From: Permianibacter fluminis
Lineage (GTDB): Bacteria; Pseudomonadota; Gammaproteobacteria; Enterobacterales; Permianibacteraceae
Length of the DNA stretch: 64,000 nt
Direction: 5' to 3'
Assembly: GCF_013179735.1 (NCBI RefSeq)
Contig: NZ_JABMEG010000001.1
Span: forward strand, 62,001-126,000
Of this stretch, positions 1-8,689 are shown piece after piece. Made by a program: the position numbers and the translations under genes. The notes beneath the pieces are model-generated. The model saw only the letters and a list, made by a program, of their open reading frames with translations. It ran no database searches and was not told where the DNA came from. The number at the start of each line of letters is the position of its first letter. The first letter of the stretch is position 1.

Positions 1-1048
1 GCAGGGTCAGGACCAGCTGGTCAGCCAGTTCGGCCAGGCGCTCGATGGCATCGGCGCGGTGGTGCTGTCCGATTACGCCAAGGGCGCCTTGCAGCGGGTA
101 CCTGCGCTCATCGCCCAGGCCCGCGCGCGCAAGATTCCGGTGCTGGTCGATCCGAAAGGCAAAGACTTTGCGATTTACCGCGGCGCCAGTTTGATTACCC
201 CGAACATGAGCGAGTTTGAAGTCGTGGTCGGGCACTGCGCGCACGAAAGCCAGATTGTCGAACGCGGTTTGAATTTGCTGCGCGAACTGCAACTCGATTC
301 GCTGCTTGTCACCCGCGGCGAACACGGCATGACGCTGCTGCGCGATGGCGAACCGGAACTGCATCTGCCGGCGCAGGCACGCGAGGTCTACGACGTTACC
401 GGTGCCGGCGATACCGTCATCGGCACGCTCGCGGCCGCGCTGGCTGCCGGTGATGATCTGCCGTCGTCGGTTGCCTTGGCCAATCTTGCTGCCAGCATCG
501 TCGTTGGCAAACTCGGCACCGCGACCGTGTCGGCGCCGGAACTGCGCCGGGCGCTGAACCAGCAGCACGATTCGCTGCGCGGCGTGATGACCGAAGAACA
601 GTTGCTGATCGCCGTGCAGGACGCGAAAGCGCACGGCGAAAAAGTGGTGTTCACCAACGGCTGCTTTGACATTTTGCATGCCGGCCATGTCACCTATCTG
701 GATCAGGCCCGCAAACTCGGCGATCGCTTGATTGTCGGCGTCAACACCGATGCCTCGGTGCGCGCACTGAAAGGCGACGGCCGACCGGTCAACAGCGTTG
801 ACCGGCGCATGCATGTGCTGGCCGCGCTGGAAAGCGTCGACTGGGTAGTGCCGTTCAGTGAAGACACGCCGGCCCGATTGATCGACGCGGTCATCCCGGA
901 CGTGCTGGTCAAAGGTGGCGATTACAAACCGGAAACCATTGTCGGTGCCGATACCGTGCTCAAACACGGCGGCGAAGTGAAAGTGCTGACCTTTGTCGAT
1001 GGCGTGTCGACAACAGCGATCATCAATTCGATCAAGGCCAAAGAATGA
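1..1048 (+). CDS. hldE: Bifunctional heptose-7-phosphate kinase / heptose-1-phosphate adenylyltransferase, 5'-truncated by window
   Basis: Makes ADP-D-glycero-beta-D-manno-heptose for the LPS inner core: phosphorylates heptose-7-phosphate at C1, then, after GmhB removes the 7-phosphate, adenylylates it. The reading frame is open from base 2, so the start lies outside the window; about 348 residues remain of a family size near 475. The ribokinase-like part ends with the anion-hole motif DVTGAGDT. The nucleotidyltransferase part carries [12 protein letters not shown], with the HxGH signature of the cytidylyltransferase fold. The stop overlaps the start of hldD (ATGA), so the two pathway steps are translationally coupled. 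Confident from both domains and from the neighbour. Confidence 0.96.
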   Translation, partial: QGQDQLVSQFGQALDGIGAVVLSDYAKGALQRVPALIAQARARKIPVLVDPKGKDFAIYRGASLITPNMSEFEVVVGHCAHESQIVERGLNLLRELQLDSLLVTRGEHGMTLLRDGEPELHLPAQAREVYDVTGAGDTVIGTLAAALAAGDDLPSSVALANLAASIVVGKLGTATVSAPELRRALNQQHDSLRGVMTEEQLLIAVQDAKAHGEKVVFTNGCFDILHAGHVTYLDQARKLGDRLIVGVNTDASVRALKGDGRPVNSVDRRMHVLAALESVDWVVPFSEDTPARLIDAVIPDVLVKGGDYKPETIVGADTVLKHGGEVKVLTFVDGVSTTAIINSIKAKE

Positions 1049-1998
1049 ACGACCAACTCATTATCGTCACCGGCGGCGCTGGCTTCATCGGCAGCAATCT
1101 GGTTCGGCATCTGAACGCCCGCGGCCATACCAATATTTTGGTCGTTGACGACATGACCGACGGCCACAAATTTGCCAACCTGGCCGGCTTGCAGATTGCC
1201 GACTACCTCGACAAAGACGAGTTTCTCGCCCGCATTCAATGCAATGCCGATCTCGGTGAAGTGCAGGCCGTGTTCCATCAGGGCGCCTGCTCGACCACCA
1301 CCGAGTGGAACGGCAAGTACATGATGGACGTCAATTACGAATACTCGAAACAGCTGCTGCACTGGTGTCAGGATCACAAGATCCCGCTGGTCTATGCCTC
1401 CAGCGCCGCCGTGTATGGCGGCAGCGAGAAATTCGTTGAGGAGTTCAAGCACGAAAAGCCGCTGAACGTTTACGGCTATTCGAAATACCTGTTCGACCAA
1501 TATGTTCGGCGACTACTGCCAAAGGCGACAGCGCCGATCGTCGGCCTGCGTTACTTCAATGTCTACGGCCCGAACGAGCAGCACAAGGCCGGCATGGCTT
1601 CGGTCGCTTTTCATTTGAACAAACAACTGAAAGCCGGCGAGGTCTGCAAACTGTTTGAAGGCAGCCACGGTTACGGCAACGGTGGCCAGCTGCGCGACTT
1701 CATCCACGTCGATGATGTCTGCAAGGTGAATCTGTTCTTCTTTGATACCCCGAGCCAAAGCGGCATTTTCAATTGCGGCAGCGGCCGTGCTCAACCGTTC
1801 AACGATGTCGCCAACGCGGTCATCGCTTGGCACGGTCGCGGCAAACTGGAATACGTACCGTTTCCGCCCGGTTTGAAAGAGGCCTATCAGGCCCATACCG
1901 AAGCCGATCTGAGCCAGCTGCGCGCGGCCGGCTACAAAGACAGCTTTCTGGATGTGGCAACCGGCGTGAAGCAATATCTGGATGTGTTGAATCGCTAA
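1045..1998 (+). CDS. hldD: ADP-L-glycero-D-manno-heptose 6-epimerase
   Basis: Converts ADP-D-glycero-D-manno-heptose to the L-glycero form used for LPS core assembly. 317 aa, full length for the family. An N-terminal Rossmann motif GGAGFIGSN (residues 10-18) binds [13 protein letters not shown] and YGYSKYLFD give the extended SDR Tyr-x3-Lys catalytic pair. It overlaps the hldE stop by four bases, the usual operon arrangement. A strong hairpin follows directly downstream. No anomalies. Confidence 0.97.
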   Translation: MNDQLIIVTGGAGFIGSNLVRHLNARGHTNILVVDDMTDGHKFANLAGLQIADYLDKDEFLARIQCNADLGEVQAVFHQGACSTTTEWNGKYMMDVNYEYSKQLLHWCQDHKIPLVYASSAAVYGGSEKFVEEFKHEKPLNVYGYSKYLFDQYVRRLLPKATAPIVGLRYFNVYGPNEQHKAGMASVAFHLNKQLKAGEVCKLFEGSHGYGNGGQLRDFIHVDDVCKVNLFFFDTPSQSGIFNCGSGRAQPFNDVANAVIAWHGRGKLEYVPFPPGLKEAYQAHTEADLSQLRAAGYKDSFLDVATGVKQYLDVLNR

Positions 1999-2006
1999 GG
2001 CTTTAT

Positions 2007-2046
2007 GCAAAGCAAAAGGGCGCCGTCAGGCGCCTTTTTGCTTTGC
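2007..2046 (+). terminator. Rho-independent terminator after hldD
   Basis: Two 18-base arms (2007-2024 and 2029-2046) pair with one wobble around a 4-base loop GTCA. The right arm carries a T run at 2034-2038. It lies 8 bases after the hldD stop. Confidence 0.85.
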
Positions 2047-2083
2047 GCAAATAACCAGAATCGCCAGCACGCCTCGGATGATC

Positions 2084-2245
2084 CCCCTCCTTGTCAAGGA
2101 GGGGTTAGGGGTGGTTGAACTCCGGACACGATCACGCTGGCCATCGCAATGCAATGCCTGGATTGGGGGAACGTTTTGAATCGAATAGCGTAAGTCAATG
2201 CGTGCTGAGCTGAACCACCCCCAGCCCCTCCTTGACAAGGAGGGG
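2084..2245. repeat. MITE-like element with palindromic inverted ends
   Basis: Each end holds a palindrome, CCCCTCCTTG-N-CAAGGAGGGG (2084-2104 and 2225-2245). The GGGGTGGTT tract internal to the left end (about 2106-2116) recurs as AACCACCCCC at about 2212-2221, so the two ends are about 34-base imperfect inverted repeats round about 95 bases of unique sequence. No ORF lies inside. Similar GGAGGGG..GGGGTGGTT repeats are common non-coding elements in Gram-negative genomes. Confidence 0.7.
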
Positions 2246-2264
2246 AGCGCTAGCGCGACTTCTC

Positions 2265-2430
2265 AACTGATCAGCATTAGGCGCTGTTGGCGCAATGCCG
2301 ATCAGTTAAGAGAAACCGTCATTCCCGCGTAGGCGGGAATCCAGCGACTTTCGCGCAAGACACTGGGCCCCCGCCACCGCGGGGGTGACAGAACAAACCT
2401 TAACTGAGCGGCATTGGCGCTGACAGCGCC
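2265..2430. repeat. Second inverted-repeat element with REP-like core
   Basis: Arms at 2280-2310 and 2399-2430 are inverted copies with about 3 mismatches and one gap over 32 bases. The left arm is itself half of a hairpin (2265-2309). Between them lie ATTCCCGC..GCGGGAAT (2321-2340) and CCCCCGC..GCGGGGG (2369-2385), the widespread type of dispersed non-coding repeat. The right end GGCGCT-GAC-AGCGCC followed by TTTT could also act as a plus-strand terminator. Confidence 0.6.
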
Positions 2431-2453
2431 TTTTGTTTTGCTGTATTGGCGAC

Positions 2454-3059
2454 TCAGTGTTTTACCTGATAGCCAAAATCCGCGGCAAACTCCAGCACAC
2501 CATTGAGCAGCATCTGCACCGCGATCATGATTAACAGCATGCCCATCAACCGCTCCATCGCTGCCAGACCGCGGTCACCGAGAATTTTGTAGAACTTGGT
2601 CGAGTAGATCAGAATCACGGCGGTGGCGAACCAGGCCACCAGCATGGCGCCGGATGATTCCAGCAAATGGCCTTGCTGCTGCGAGAACAGAATCAGCGTC
2701 GCCAGCGTCGACGGTCCGGCAACAAACGGAATCGCCAGCGGCACAATGAACGGCTCGCCGCCGGGCATCTCGCCCATGACGCCACCTTCCTGCGGAAACA
2801 CCATCCGCAGCGCGATCAGGAACAGCACGATCCCGCCAGCAATGCTGATGGTTTCGGCTTTCAGACCGAGAAAGCCCAGCACGCTCGAACCAAAGAACAA
2901 GAACAACGCCATGATCAGCAGCGCGATCAGCATCTCGCGCAAAATCACTTTGCGCCGACGCTTCGGCTCCAGATCTTTCAGCAAGGCCAGAAACATCGGC
3001 ACGTTGCCGAGCGGGTCCATGACCAGGAACAGGGTCAGGGTTGCGGAAATGAAGTCCAT
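2454..3059 (-). CDS. MarC/NAAT family integral membrane protein
   Basis: Inner-membrane protein of the MarC (UPF0056) family, 201 aa, about the family length. About six hydrophobic segments cover most of the chain, opening with FISATLTLFLVMDPLGNVP, the typical N-terminus with its conserved DP-GN-P motif. A second copy-like motif, VPLAIPFVAGPSTLATLIL, follows near residue 110, consistent with the family's internal repeat. MarC is not the multidrug regulator once supposed; function is unresolved for most members. It stands alone, with repeats downstream and a divergent GGDEF gene upstream. Confidence 0.9.
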   Translation of the reverse strand: MDFISATLTLFLVMDPLGNVPMFLALLKDLEPKRRRKVILREMLIALLIMALFLFFGSSVLGFLGLKAETISIAGGIVLFLIALRMVFPQEGGVMGEMPGGEPFIVPLAIPFVAGPSTLATLILFSQQQGHLLESSGAMLVAWFATAVILIYSTKFYKILGDRGLAAMERLMGMLLIMIAVQMLLNGVLEFAADFGYQVKH

Positions 3060-3143
3060 GCAGCACTCATGAGCGGGCGAGTCAGACCGCCATTGTAGGA
3101 GCCGGCGCCGGCGCTGTCAGGTTCACCGGGTTCCAGCTGGACT

Positions 3144-4226
3144 ATGCTTGAGCCATTTCCCGCTGCCAGGATGGCTCACGTGTCCGCTCCTGCCATTCCC
3201 GCCAATGAGTCCGGCCGGCTTGCCCGGCTGCACAGCTATGCCGTGCTGGATACGCCAGCCGAACAAAGCTTTGACGACATCACGATGCTGGCATCGCATA
3301 TCTGCAATGTGCCGATTGCGCTGGTCAATCTGATCGACAGCGATCGGCAGTGGACCAAGGCGAAACAAGGCTTGGACATCAATGAACTGCCGCGCCAGCT
3401 ATCGTTCTGCGCCCACGCCATTTTGCAGCCCGAGCAGATCATGGAGATTCCGGATGCCCGGCTCGATCCGCGTTTTGCCGACAATCCGGTGGTGACCGGG
3501 CCGCAGAACATTCGCTTTTATGCCGGTGCGCCGCTGGTCACCCGCGACGGTTTCGCCCTTGGCAGCCTCTGCGTGCTCGACCGGCAGCCGCGGGAATTGA
3601 ACCCGGCCCAGCGTGAAGCCTTGCTGGCGTTGGCGCGGCAGGTGATGGCACTGCTGGAATTGCGGCTGGCCCTGCAAGAGCAAGCCCGGCAGCGCCGGTT
3701 GCTGGAGGCGCATCAGATTGAGCTGGAAGATGGCATCAACCGTTTGCGCAGCGAGGCGCAAACCGACGCCCTGACCGGCGTCGCCAACCGGCGGCGGTTC
3801 GACAGTCAGCTGGACAGCGAGGTCTATTGCGCCGAGCGCTATCAGCAGGCGATCACCTTGATGATGATCGACATCGACGCGTTCAAAAGCTTCAACGATC
3901 AGTTCGGTCATCCGGCCGGCGACAGCGCGCTGCAGCAGGTGGCCAGTCTGCTCGCCGAGCAGGCCCGCAAAAGTGATTTGGTAGCGCGTTACGGCGGCGA
4001 GGAATTCGCGATCATTTTGCCGGAAACCAGTCTTGATGGCGGTCGGTTACTGGCCGATCGCACGCGGGAAAAAATCGCCGCGGCGAACTGGCCGTATCGA
4101 CCCATCACGGTCAGCATCGGCATCGCGGAATGGAAGCCGGGCATGACGGCTGCGGAGCTGATTAAGGCGGCCGACCGTCAGCTGTATCAAGCCAAGCAAA
4201 ACGGCCGCAACCGGGTCATGGGCTGA
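3144..4226 (+). CDS. GAF-GGDEF diguanylate cyclase
   Basis: Probable cytosolic c-di-GMP synthase, 360 aa. Residues about 28-175 form a GAF domain of the type that opens RLARLHSYAVLDTPAE, followed by a short helical linker (about 176-205) and a GGDEF domain (about 205-360). The active site is GGEEF (284-288), intact. An RxxD inhibitory site (RKSD, 275-278) lies the standard five residues upstream, so product inhibition is expected. The start is uncertain: a second ATG at 3171 is possible and neither has a strong ribosome-binding site. The GAF ligand cannot be read from sequence. Confidence 0.92.
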   Translation: MLEPFPAARMAHVSAPAIPANESGRLARLHSYAVLDTPAEQSFDDITMLASHICNVPIALVNLIDSDRQWTKAKQGLDINELPRQLSFCAHAILQPEQIMEIPDARLDPRFADNPVVTGPQNIRFYAGAPLVTRDGFALGSLCVLDRQPRELNPAQREALLALARQVMALLELRLALQEQARQRRLLEAHQIELEDGINRLRSEAQTDALTGVANRRRFDSQLDSEVYCAERYQQAITLMMIDIDAFKSFNDQFGHPAGDSALQQVASLLAEQARKSDLVARYGGEEFAIILPETSLDGGRLLADRTREKIAAANWPYRPITVSIGIAEWKPGMTAAELIKAADRQLYQAKQNGRNRVMG

Positions 4227-4297
4227 CGGGCAGCCATCGTCTCGGCGCTGCCCGCCTGCATCTGATGCCCACGCCCGCGCTCGGAGCAAACGCTGTA

Positions 4298-4945
4298 TCA
4301 ACTCGCGGCGAAATAACGCCGGCGCAACCAATAATCGACGCTGACATAGCGACCGGCACCGGCATACAGCAGCACCAACAGCATCAGCAAATAGGTCGCG
4401 GCGAATTCGATGCCGTTGTTCAGCACGACAAAATTGCCGGCCTCGGTCAGCCAATCGTAATTGCCGTGTTCCTGCAAAATTTCCCGCGCCCGCTCCAGCT
4501 TTTCCTGTGCGCCGATGGTGCGATCACTGGCCCAGAAACCGCTGCCGCTGGCAATCGCCAGCCAGCCGTTTTGCCAGTGCACAGTGACTATCGCCACCAC
4601 CATCGTCGCCATCAGGGGAATGCTGATCCAGCGCACACCAAAACCGAACAACAGCAGGATGGCGCCAAAAAATTCGGTATAGGCGGCCAGCGTTGCCAGC
4701 AGCGCCGGAAATGGCAGGCCGAGGCCCCAATCGGCATTGCCGAACCACTCCACCACCGACGGATTGACGCTCAGCCGGCCAAGGCCTTCGCCGTCGGCCC
4801 AGTTCAGCTTGTGGGTGCCGGCCTCCCAGAAAATCGGCACCAGATACAGCCGCAGCAACAGTGCCGGAATGCCGTCGAGCGGCCGCAACCAGCGCTCAAA
4901 CAGGGCCTGATGGAAACGTTGGTACTGTGCGAGCAAAGCCGACAT
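4298..4945 (-). CDS. DoxX family membrane protein
   Basis: 215-aa inner-membrane protein of the DoxX/DoxD-like family. About four hydrophobic helices are visible, the first being IPALLLRLYLVPIFWEAG with the family's conserved R-x3-P-x-F pattern; another stretch, TEFFGAILLLFGFGVRW, carries the E-x3-G typical of the second helix. The substrate is unknown; relatives have been linked to thiosulfate oxidation or redox stress, which nothing here supports specifically. A GGGAGA ribosome-binding site supports the start. It is monocistronic. Confidence 0.85.
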   Translation of the reverse strand: MSALLAQYQRFHQALFERWLRPLDGIPALLLRLYLVPIFWEAGTHKLNWADGEGLGRLSVNPSVVEWFGNADWGLGLPFPALLATLAAYTEFFGAILLLFGFGVRWISIPLMATMVVAIVTVHWQNGWLAIASGSGFWASDRTIGAQEKLERAREILQEHGNYDWLTEAGNFVVLNNGIEFAATYLLMLLVLLYAGAGRYVSVDYWLRRRYFAAS

Positions 4946-5032
4946 GACTGATCTTCTCCCTTGGAATTCCGGCAGCGTGGGACGCCAGCCATGACCTGCC
5001 AGCGGCTATCCCGTTGCCCGTTTGGAGAAGAA

Positions 5033-5060
5033 AAAAGGCCGCTTGTTACAGCGGCCTTTT
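5033..5060 (-). terminator. Bidirectional terminator between DoxX gene and bamE
   Basis: AAAAGGCCGC at 5033-5042 pairs with GCGGCCTTTT at 5051-5060 around an 8-base loop. T runs occur in both readings; its position suits the minus-strand bamE gene. Confidence 0.8.
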
Positions 5061-5144
5061 GCCAATCGTGTTGCGCTGAGTTCTTGCGCTGGGGGTTGCG
5101 ATGACGCCGGCTTGCTCGGCCGCTCGCGCTGAATTGACTGCCCG

Positions 5145-5489
5145 TTACTTGGCGGCCAGTCCTTCCGGCGCGGTGAAGTCGCCTGACACGGTGGCCAGCG
5201 CCTCGCCGTTGAACGTGACGGTCAGTCGCTTCGCGGTCGATTCACCATGACCCGAGCGGGTGGTGTACAGGTATTCCCAGCGGTCGGCCGCAAAGCTGGA
5301 CTGGGCCAGCGGCTGACCAAGCACGAACACGACCTGATCGCGAGTCATGCCGGGCTTGAGCTTGTCGACATCCTTTTGCTCGACGATGTTGCCCTGATTG
5401 ACCGGCAACTTGTAAGTCATCCAGTCGATGACGCTGCAACCCGACAACAGCAGGACCAGGGCGGAAACCAGCAACACAGACCTTTTCAT
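5145..5489 (-). CDS. bamE: Outer membrane assembly lipoprotein BamE (OmlA/SmpA)
   Basis: Small lipoprotein of the BAM complex that stabilises the BamA-BamD interaction during beta-barrel insertion. With the start at 5489 it is 114 aa, the family length. An upstream ATG would add a basic, non-signal stretch and is rejected. A signal peptide with lipobox LLLSGC is followed by the BamE domain, with LKPGMTRDQVVFVLGQP and a C-terminal WEYLYTTR stretch. It is divergent from fur, the same arrangement as omlA-fur in Pseudomonas, which supports both calls. Confidence 0.93.
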   Translation of the reverse strand: MKRSVLLVSALVLLLSGCSVIDWMTYKLPVNQGNIVEQKDVDKLKPGMTRDQVVFVLGQPLAQSSFAADRWEYLYTTRSGHGESTAKRLTVTFNGEALATVSGDFTAPEGLAAK

Positions 5490-5815
5490 CACGGAGAGAC
5501 TCTTGGCGCCGTTTTTCACAGAGTGGACATTCATGGAGTAAACTGGCGTACGGTTTTGTGGGGCCCAAAGGGCAGGAAGCCGGCGGATTCTACCGTATCG
5601 CCGGCACAGGCAACAGCCAGACAGACCGGCGCGCCGGCGCAAGGTTCCCGCCCCTGCCGATTCGGCGGCCAGATTCACGCGCGTGTGGCGTGGCCGGCGG
5701 TCAGGTCACACGCAACCCGCCCCGATTCCGACACCATTCCGTTGCTTGCTCCGTCTGGGGCGATAGTCGCAGTTCGGCATTGCCGTCAGTACCGCTGTTT
5801 TTAAGAGAGGACCAC
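5490..5815. other. bamE-fur divergent intergenic region
   Basis: 326 bases between the two start codons must hold both promoters. I see no clear Fur box (GATAAT-type repeats) and no convincing -35/-10 pair. Long reading frames here are GC-driven extensions of the two genes. Confidence 0.5.
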
Positions 5816-6232
5816 GTGGATAACCAACAACTCAAAAAAGTCGGCCTCAAGGTCACGCTGCCGCGGATGAAGATCCTGCAGATTCTGGAAACCACGCCGA
5901 GCCGGCACATGAGCGCCGAAGACGTCTACAAAACCCTGCTCGATCAAGGTGACGATGTCGGCCTCGCCACCGTCTACCGCGTGCTGACCCAATTCGAACA
6001 AGCCGGCCTGGTGCTGCGCCACCATTTCGAAGGCGGCCATTCGGTGTTCGAACTCGACCAGGGCCGCCACCACGATCACCTGGTCTGTCTGCAATGCGGC
6101 AAGGTCATCGAATTCATCGATGATGTGATCGAACAACGGCAAAAAGCGATCGCCGAGAAATACAAAATGGAACTGACCGATCACTCGCTGTACCTGTATG
6201 GCGTTTGCGAGAGTTGTCAGAAGAAGGGCTGA
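5816..6232 (+). CDS. fur: Ferric uptake regulator Fur
   Basis: Fe(II)-dependent global repressor, 138 aa. The start is GTG at 5816: AAGAGAGG sits five bases upstream, and it gives the canonical N-terminus VDNQQLKKVGLKVTLPR. The winged-helix part holds ATVYRVLTQFEQAGLV. The metal sites are HHDH (85-88), Cys91-x2-Cys94 and a second pair, Cys131-x2-Cys134 (CESC), as in zinc-structured Fur. Divergent from bamE. All key residues are present. Confidence 0.96.
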   Translation: MDNQQLKKVGLKVTLPRMKILQILETTPSRHMSAEDVYKTLLDQGDDVGLATVYRVLTQFEQAGLVLRHHFEGGHSVFELDQGRHHDHLVCLQCGKVIEFIDDVIEQRQKAIAEKYKMELTDHSLYLYGVCESCQKKG

Positions 6233-6250
6233 GCTTGCGCCCGTAAACAA

Positions 6251-6273
6251 AAACGGAGCCGATGGCTCCGTTT
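6251..6273 (+). terminator. Terminator after fur
   Basis: AAACGGAGCC - GAT - GGCTCCGTTT, ten-base arms, followed by ATTATTT; 18 bases after the fur stop. Confidence 0.85.
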
Positions 6274-6336
6274 ATTATTTCGGGGCTATCCAGTAAATAT
6301 TGCGCTGGAAAATGAGAATGCGCCCCATGTGTCAGG

Positions 6337-6647
6337 TCATGAACACATGCTACGAAATTTTCTCTGCCACTCAATAAATGCTCTCTCATCTGGAGATTGA
6401 TTGAGAACCTGATAATAATACACCCTTTCTGACATACCCTTCGCTTCAATGTGGCAAAACAGGTTCATCGCTTGTACGGGAATATTATTTTTTTACAGAA
6501 GACAGGATCTGTAAAGTTGGCAACATAAGCACTCACAAGATTAACAGCTTCATCTGTCGTACATTCGCACAACTTTTGAACGTGCTTTACGATGCGTTCA
6601 AAAAGAAAAACCTCATCATCATTGCTTGTCAAAATATCCAGCTTCAT
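6337..6647 (-). pseudogene. Frameshifted gene of unknown function, AT-rich
   Basis: The zero frame from 6647 encodes 60 aa (MKLDILTSNDDEVFLFERI..) and stops at 6465. In the -1 frame the reading continues without interruption from an A7 run (minus strand, 6494-6488) through NIPVQAMNLFCHIEAKG and YYYQVLNQSPDERAFIEWQR to a stop at 6337. One extra A would join the halves into one 103-aa protein of even character. It may be a real indel, a sequencing error in a homopolymer, or translational or transcriptional slippage. I do not recognise the family. Base composition is clearly more AT-rich than its neighbours, suggesting transfer. It may be cotranscribed behind recN. Confidence 0.65.
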
Positions 6648-6738
6648 AGCTAGTCCAAAAGGCAGGATTCGAATTAACCAGATCGAACAGAGAAAATAGA
6701 GCTAACGCAATCAAAAATCTGAGCTTCACTAGTGACAA
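6619..6738 (-). CDS. Possible small membrane peptide after recN
   Basis: About 39 codons from TTG at 6738 (or GTG at 6729) with GAGGGAAAG just upstream, starting 7 bases after the recN stop. It encodes a hydrophobic stretch RFLIALALFSLFDLV followed by a polar tail, and its end overlaps the start of the frameshifted gene by 29 bases. It could be a leader or a translational coupler. Evidence is only the ribosome-binding site, hydrophobicity and tight packing. Confidence 0.3.
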   Translation of the reverse strand: MSLVKLRFLIALALFSLFDLVNSNPAFWTSYEAGYFDKQ

Positions 6739-6745
6739 CTTTCCC

Positions 6746-8422
6746 TCAAGCGCCTGTCGCCACCGCCAGCATCTCTTTCGCATGCTTGCGAGTGGTGTCG
6801 GTAATGGTGGTGCCGCCGACCATGCGGGCAATTTCTTCAATACGGTCTTTGGCGCTGAGCGTGACCACTTCGGTACTGGTGCTCTTACCGTCGCTAGCTT
6901 TTTGCACGCGGTAGTGGTGATGGCCGAGCGCGGCGACTTGCGCTTGGTGCGTCACGCAGAGCACCTGCGCCTTGTCGCCGAGTTGGCGAAGCAGGCGGCC
7001 GACGATTTCGGCGGTGGCGCCGCCTATGCCGACGTCGACTTCGTCGAAGATCATGCAGGACAGTTGGCTCTTCTGCGAGATCAGCACTTGTATGGCGAGG
7101 CTGATGCGTGAAAGTTCACCGCCGGACGCCACCTTGTTCAACGGGCGTGGCGGTTGGCCGGCGTTGGCGCTGACCAGAAAGTCGATTTTCTCGCGGCCGT
7201 CAATGGCCCATTCGGTCTCGTCGCGCGGCAATAACGCCACCTCGAACTTGCCGCCTTTCATGTTCAGCTGTTCGAGCGTGGCGCTGATGGCCTTGGCCAT
7301 TTTCTGGGCGGCTTTCTGCCGGCCGGTGCTGAGCTTTTCGGCGCTGGCAATGTAACTGGCGCGCGCTTTGGCGATGGCCTGCTCCATCTGATCGAGCCGT
7401 TCACTGGAATGAGTCAGGCTGTCGAGTTCCTGCTGCAGTTTTTGATACAGCTCCGGTAACTCGACCATCTCGCAGCGATGCTTGCGAGCCAGCTGATGCA
7501 GCGTTACCAACTGGGCATCGAGCTCGGCAAATTGCTGCTCGTCAATTTCAATGTGTTCACCGTAACGACGCACATCGGCGGCCAGATCGCGCAGTTGGCT
7601 CAGCAGATCCAGCAGGCTGTCGTGCGTGGCCTGCTGCCTGTTGTCGATGTGGGCAATGCGCAGCAGCCGTTCCAATGCGGCTTCCAAACGGTCCGCTGCC
7701 GCCTCACCGTCTTCGCCTTCCAGCAACTCGGCGGCTTGCAGTGCCAGCTGGGCCATTTCGCTGGCGTGGGCGGCGCGTTTGTGTTGCTGCTCCAGGTCGG
7801 CGATATCCAGGCCTTCGACGCGTGCGGCGGCAAGTTCCTGAGTTTGAAATTGCAACAGATCCAGACGGGCGCCGCGATCGGCGGCGGCGGTTTTCAGTTG
7901 CTGGTATTCATCGCGCAATTTTTGCCAGCTTTGCCAGGCCTCGCGCACCGCTTTGCGCTCGCTGTCGTGGCCGGCGAATTCGTCGAGCATGTCGCGCTGG
8001 GCGCTGCTGTGCAGCAAGCGCTGGTGTTCGTGCTGGCCATGAATTTCCACCAGCGAGCCACCGAGCTCGCGCAGCATGGTTAGCGTAACCGGGGTGCCGT
8101 TGATGAACGCCCGCGATTTGCCGTCTTTGCTGATGACCCGGCGCAGCAGCACTTCGCCGTCGTGTTCCATGGCTTGCTCGGCCAGCCAGGCCAGCGCAAC
8201 GCGATTGCCGGCGACGGCGAAACCGGCCAGCACTTCGGCCTGCTCGGCGCCGTGACGGACCACGGCCGCATCGGCCCGATCGCCGAGCACGATGCCAAGG
8301 GCGTCGATCAGGATCGATTTGCCGGCGCCGGTTTCGCCGGTCAGCACGGTCATGCCGTCGGCCCATTCCAGTTGCAACCGGGTCACGATGGCGAAATCAC
8401 GAAGCGCGAGAGTGGTCAGCAT
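6746..8422 (-). CDS. recN: DNA repair protein RecN
   Basis: SMC-like ATPase for recombinational repair of double-strand breaks. 558 aa from the ATG at 8422 (E. coli RecN is 553); the longer frame adds a non-conserved Pro/Arg-rich leader. Walker A GETGAGKS lies at residues 29-36, a central coiled-coil region of about 300 residues follows, then the signature SGGELSRISLAIQ and Walker B MIFDEVDVGIGG. I saw no LexA box (CTGT-N8-ACAG) just upstream, so SOS control is not evident. Full length, no defects. Confidence 0.95.
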   Translation of the reverse strand: MLTTLALRDFAIVTRLQLEWADGMTVLTGETGAGKSILIDALGIVLGDRADAAVVRHGAEQAEVLAGFAVAGNRVALAWLAEQAMEHDGEVLLRRVISKDGKSRAFINGTPVTLTMLRELGGSLVEIHGQHEHQRLLHSSAQRDMLDEFAGHDSERKAVREAWQSWQKLRDEYQQLKTAAADRGARLDLLQFQTQELAAARVEGLDIADLEQQHKRAAHASEMAQLALQAAELLEGEDGEAAADRLEAALERLLRIAHIDNRQQATHDSLLDLLSQLRDLAADVRRYGEHIEIDEQQFAELDAQLVTLHQLARKHRCEMVELPELYQKLQQELDSLTHSSERLDQMEQAIAKARASYIASAEKLSTGRQKAAQKMAKAISATLEQLNMKGGKFEVALLPRDETEWAIDGREKIDFLVSANAGQPPRPLNKVASGGELSRISLAIQVLISQKSQLSCMIFDEVDVGIGGATAEIVGRLLRQLGDKAQVLCVTHQAQVAALGHHHYRVQKASDGKSTSTEVVTLSAKDRIEEIARMVGGTTITDTTRKHAKEMLAVATGA

Positions 8423-8514
8423 GGTGTCTTTTTGGCGCGGTCGGTTGGTGCCGCTCGTCGGTGCGGCACGAGCTGGCGACGTGGGCATTTTGGTAGGGCT
8501 GGCGCCAATGAAAA

Positions 8515-8533
8515 CGGCTCCAGAAAGGAGCCG
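8515..8533 (-). terminator. Terminator after the acyltransferase gene
   Basis: CGGCTCC-N5-GGAGCCG, followed on the minus strand by TTTTC. It separates the acyltransferase gene from recN. A second hairpin without a T run lies at 8549-8568 (GCACTGGT / ACCAGTGC). Confidence 0.75.
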
Positions 8534-8689
8534 TCAGTGTAAGGAAGCGCACTGGTGCTGACCAGTGCCGGCAGCGCGGGTGCGGATACGCCAGTTTCGT
8601 AGCCAGTGCAGGTTTTGGCTGCTGGCATCCTTGTCAGCCGCCCTCCGTGGCGGTCCAACAAAACGCGCGGACCAATGCAGCGGCACCAG

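Noticed and set aside
2623..3098. Overlapping plus-strand frames opposite marC
   Set aside because: MarC on the minus strand has clear membrane helices and family motifs; these frames are its reverse complement.
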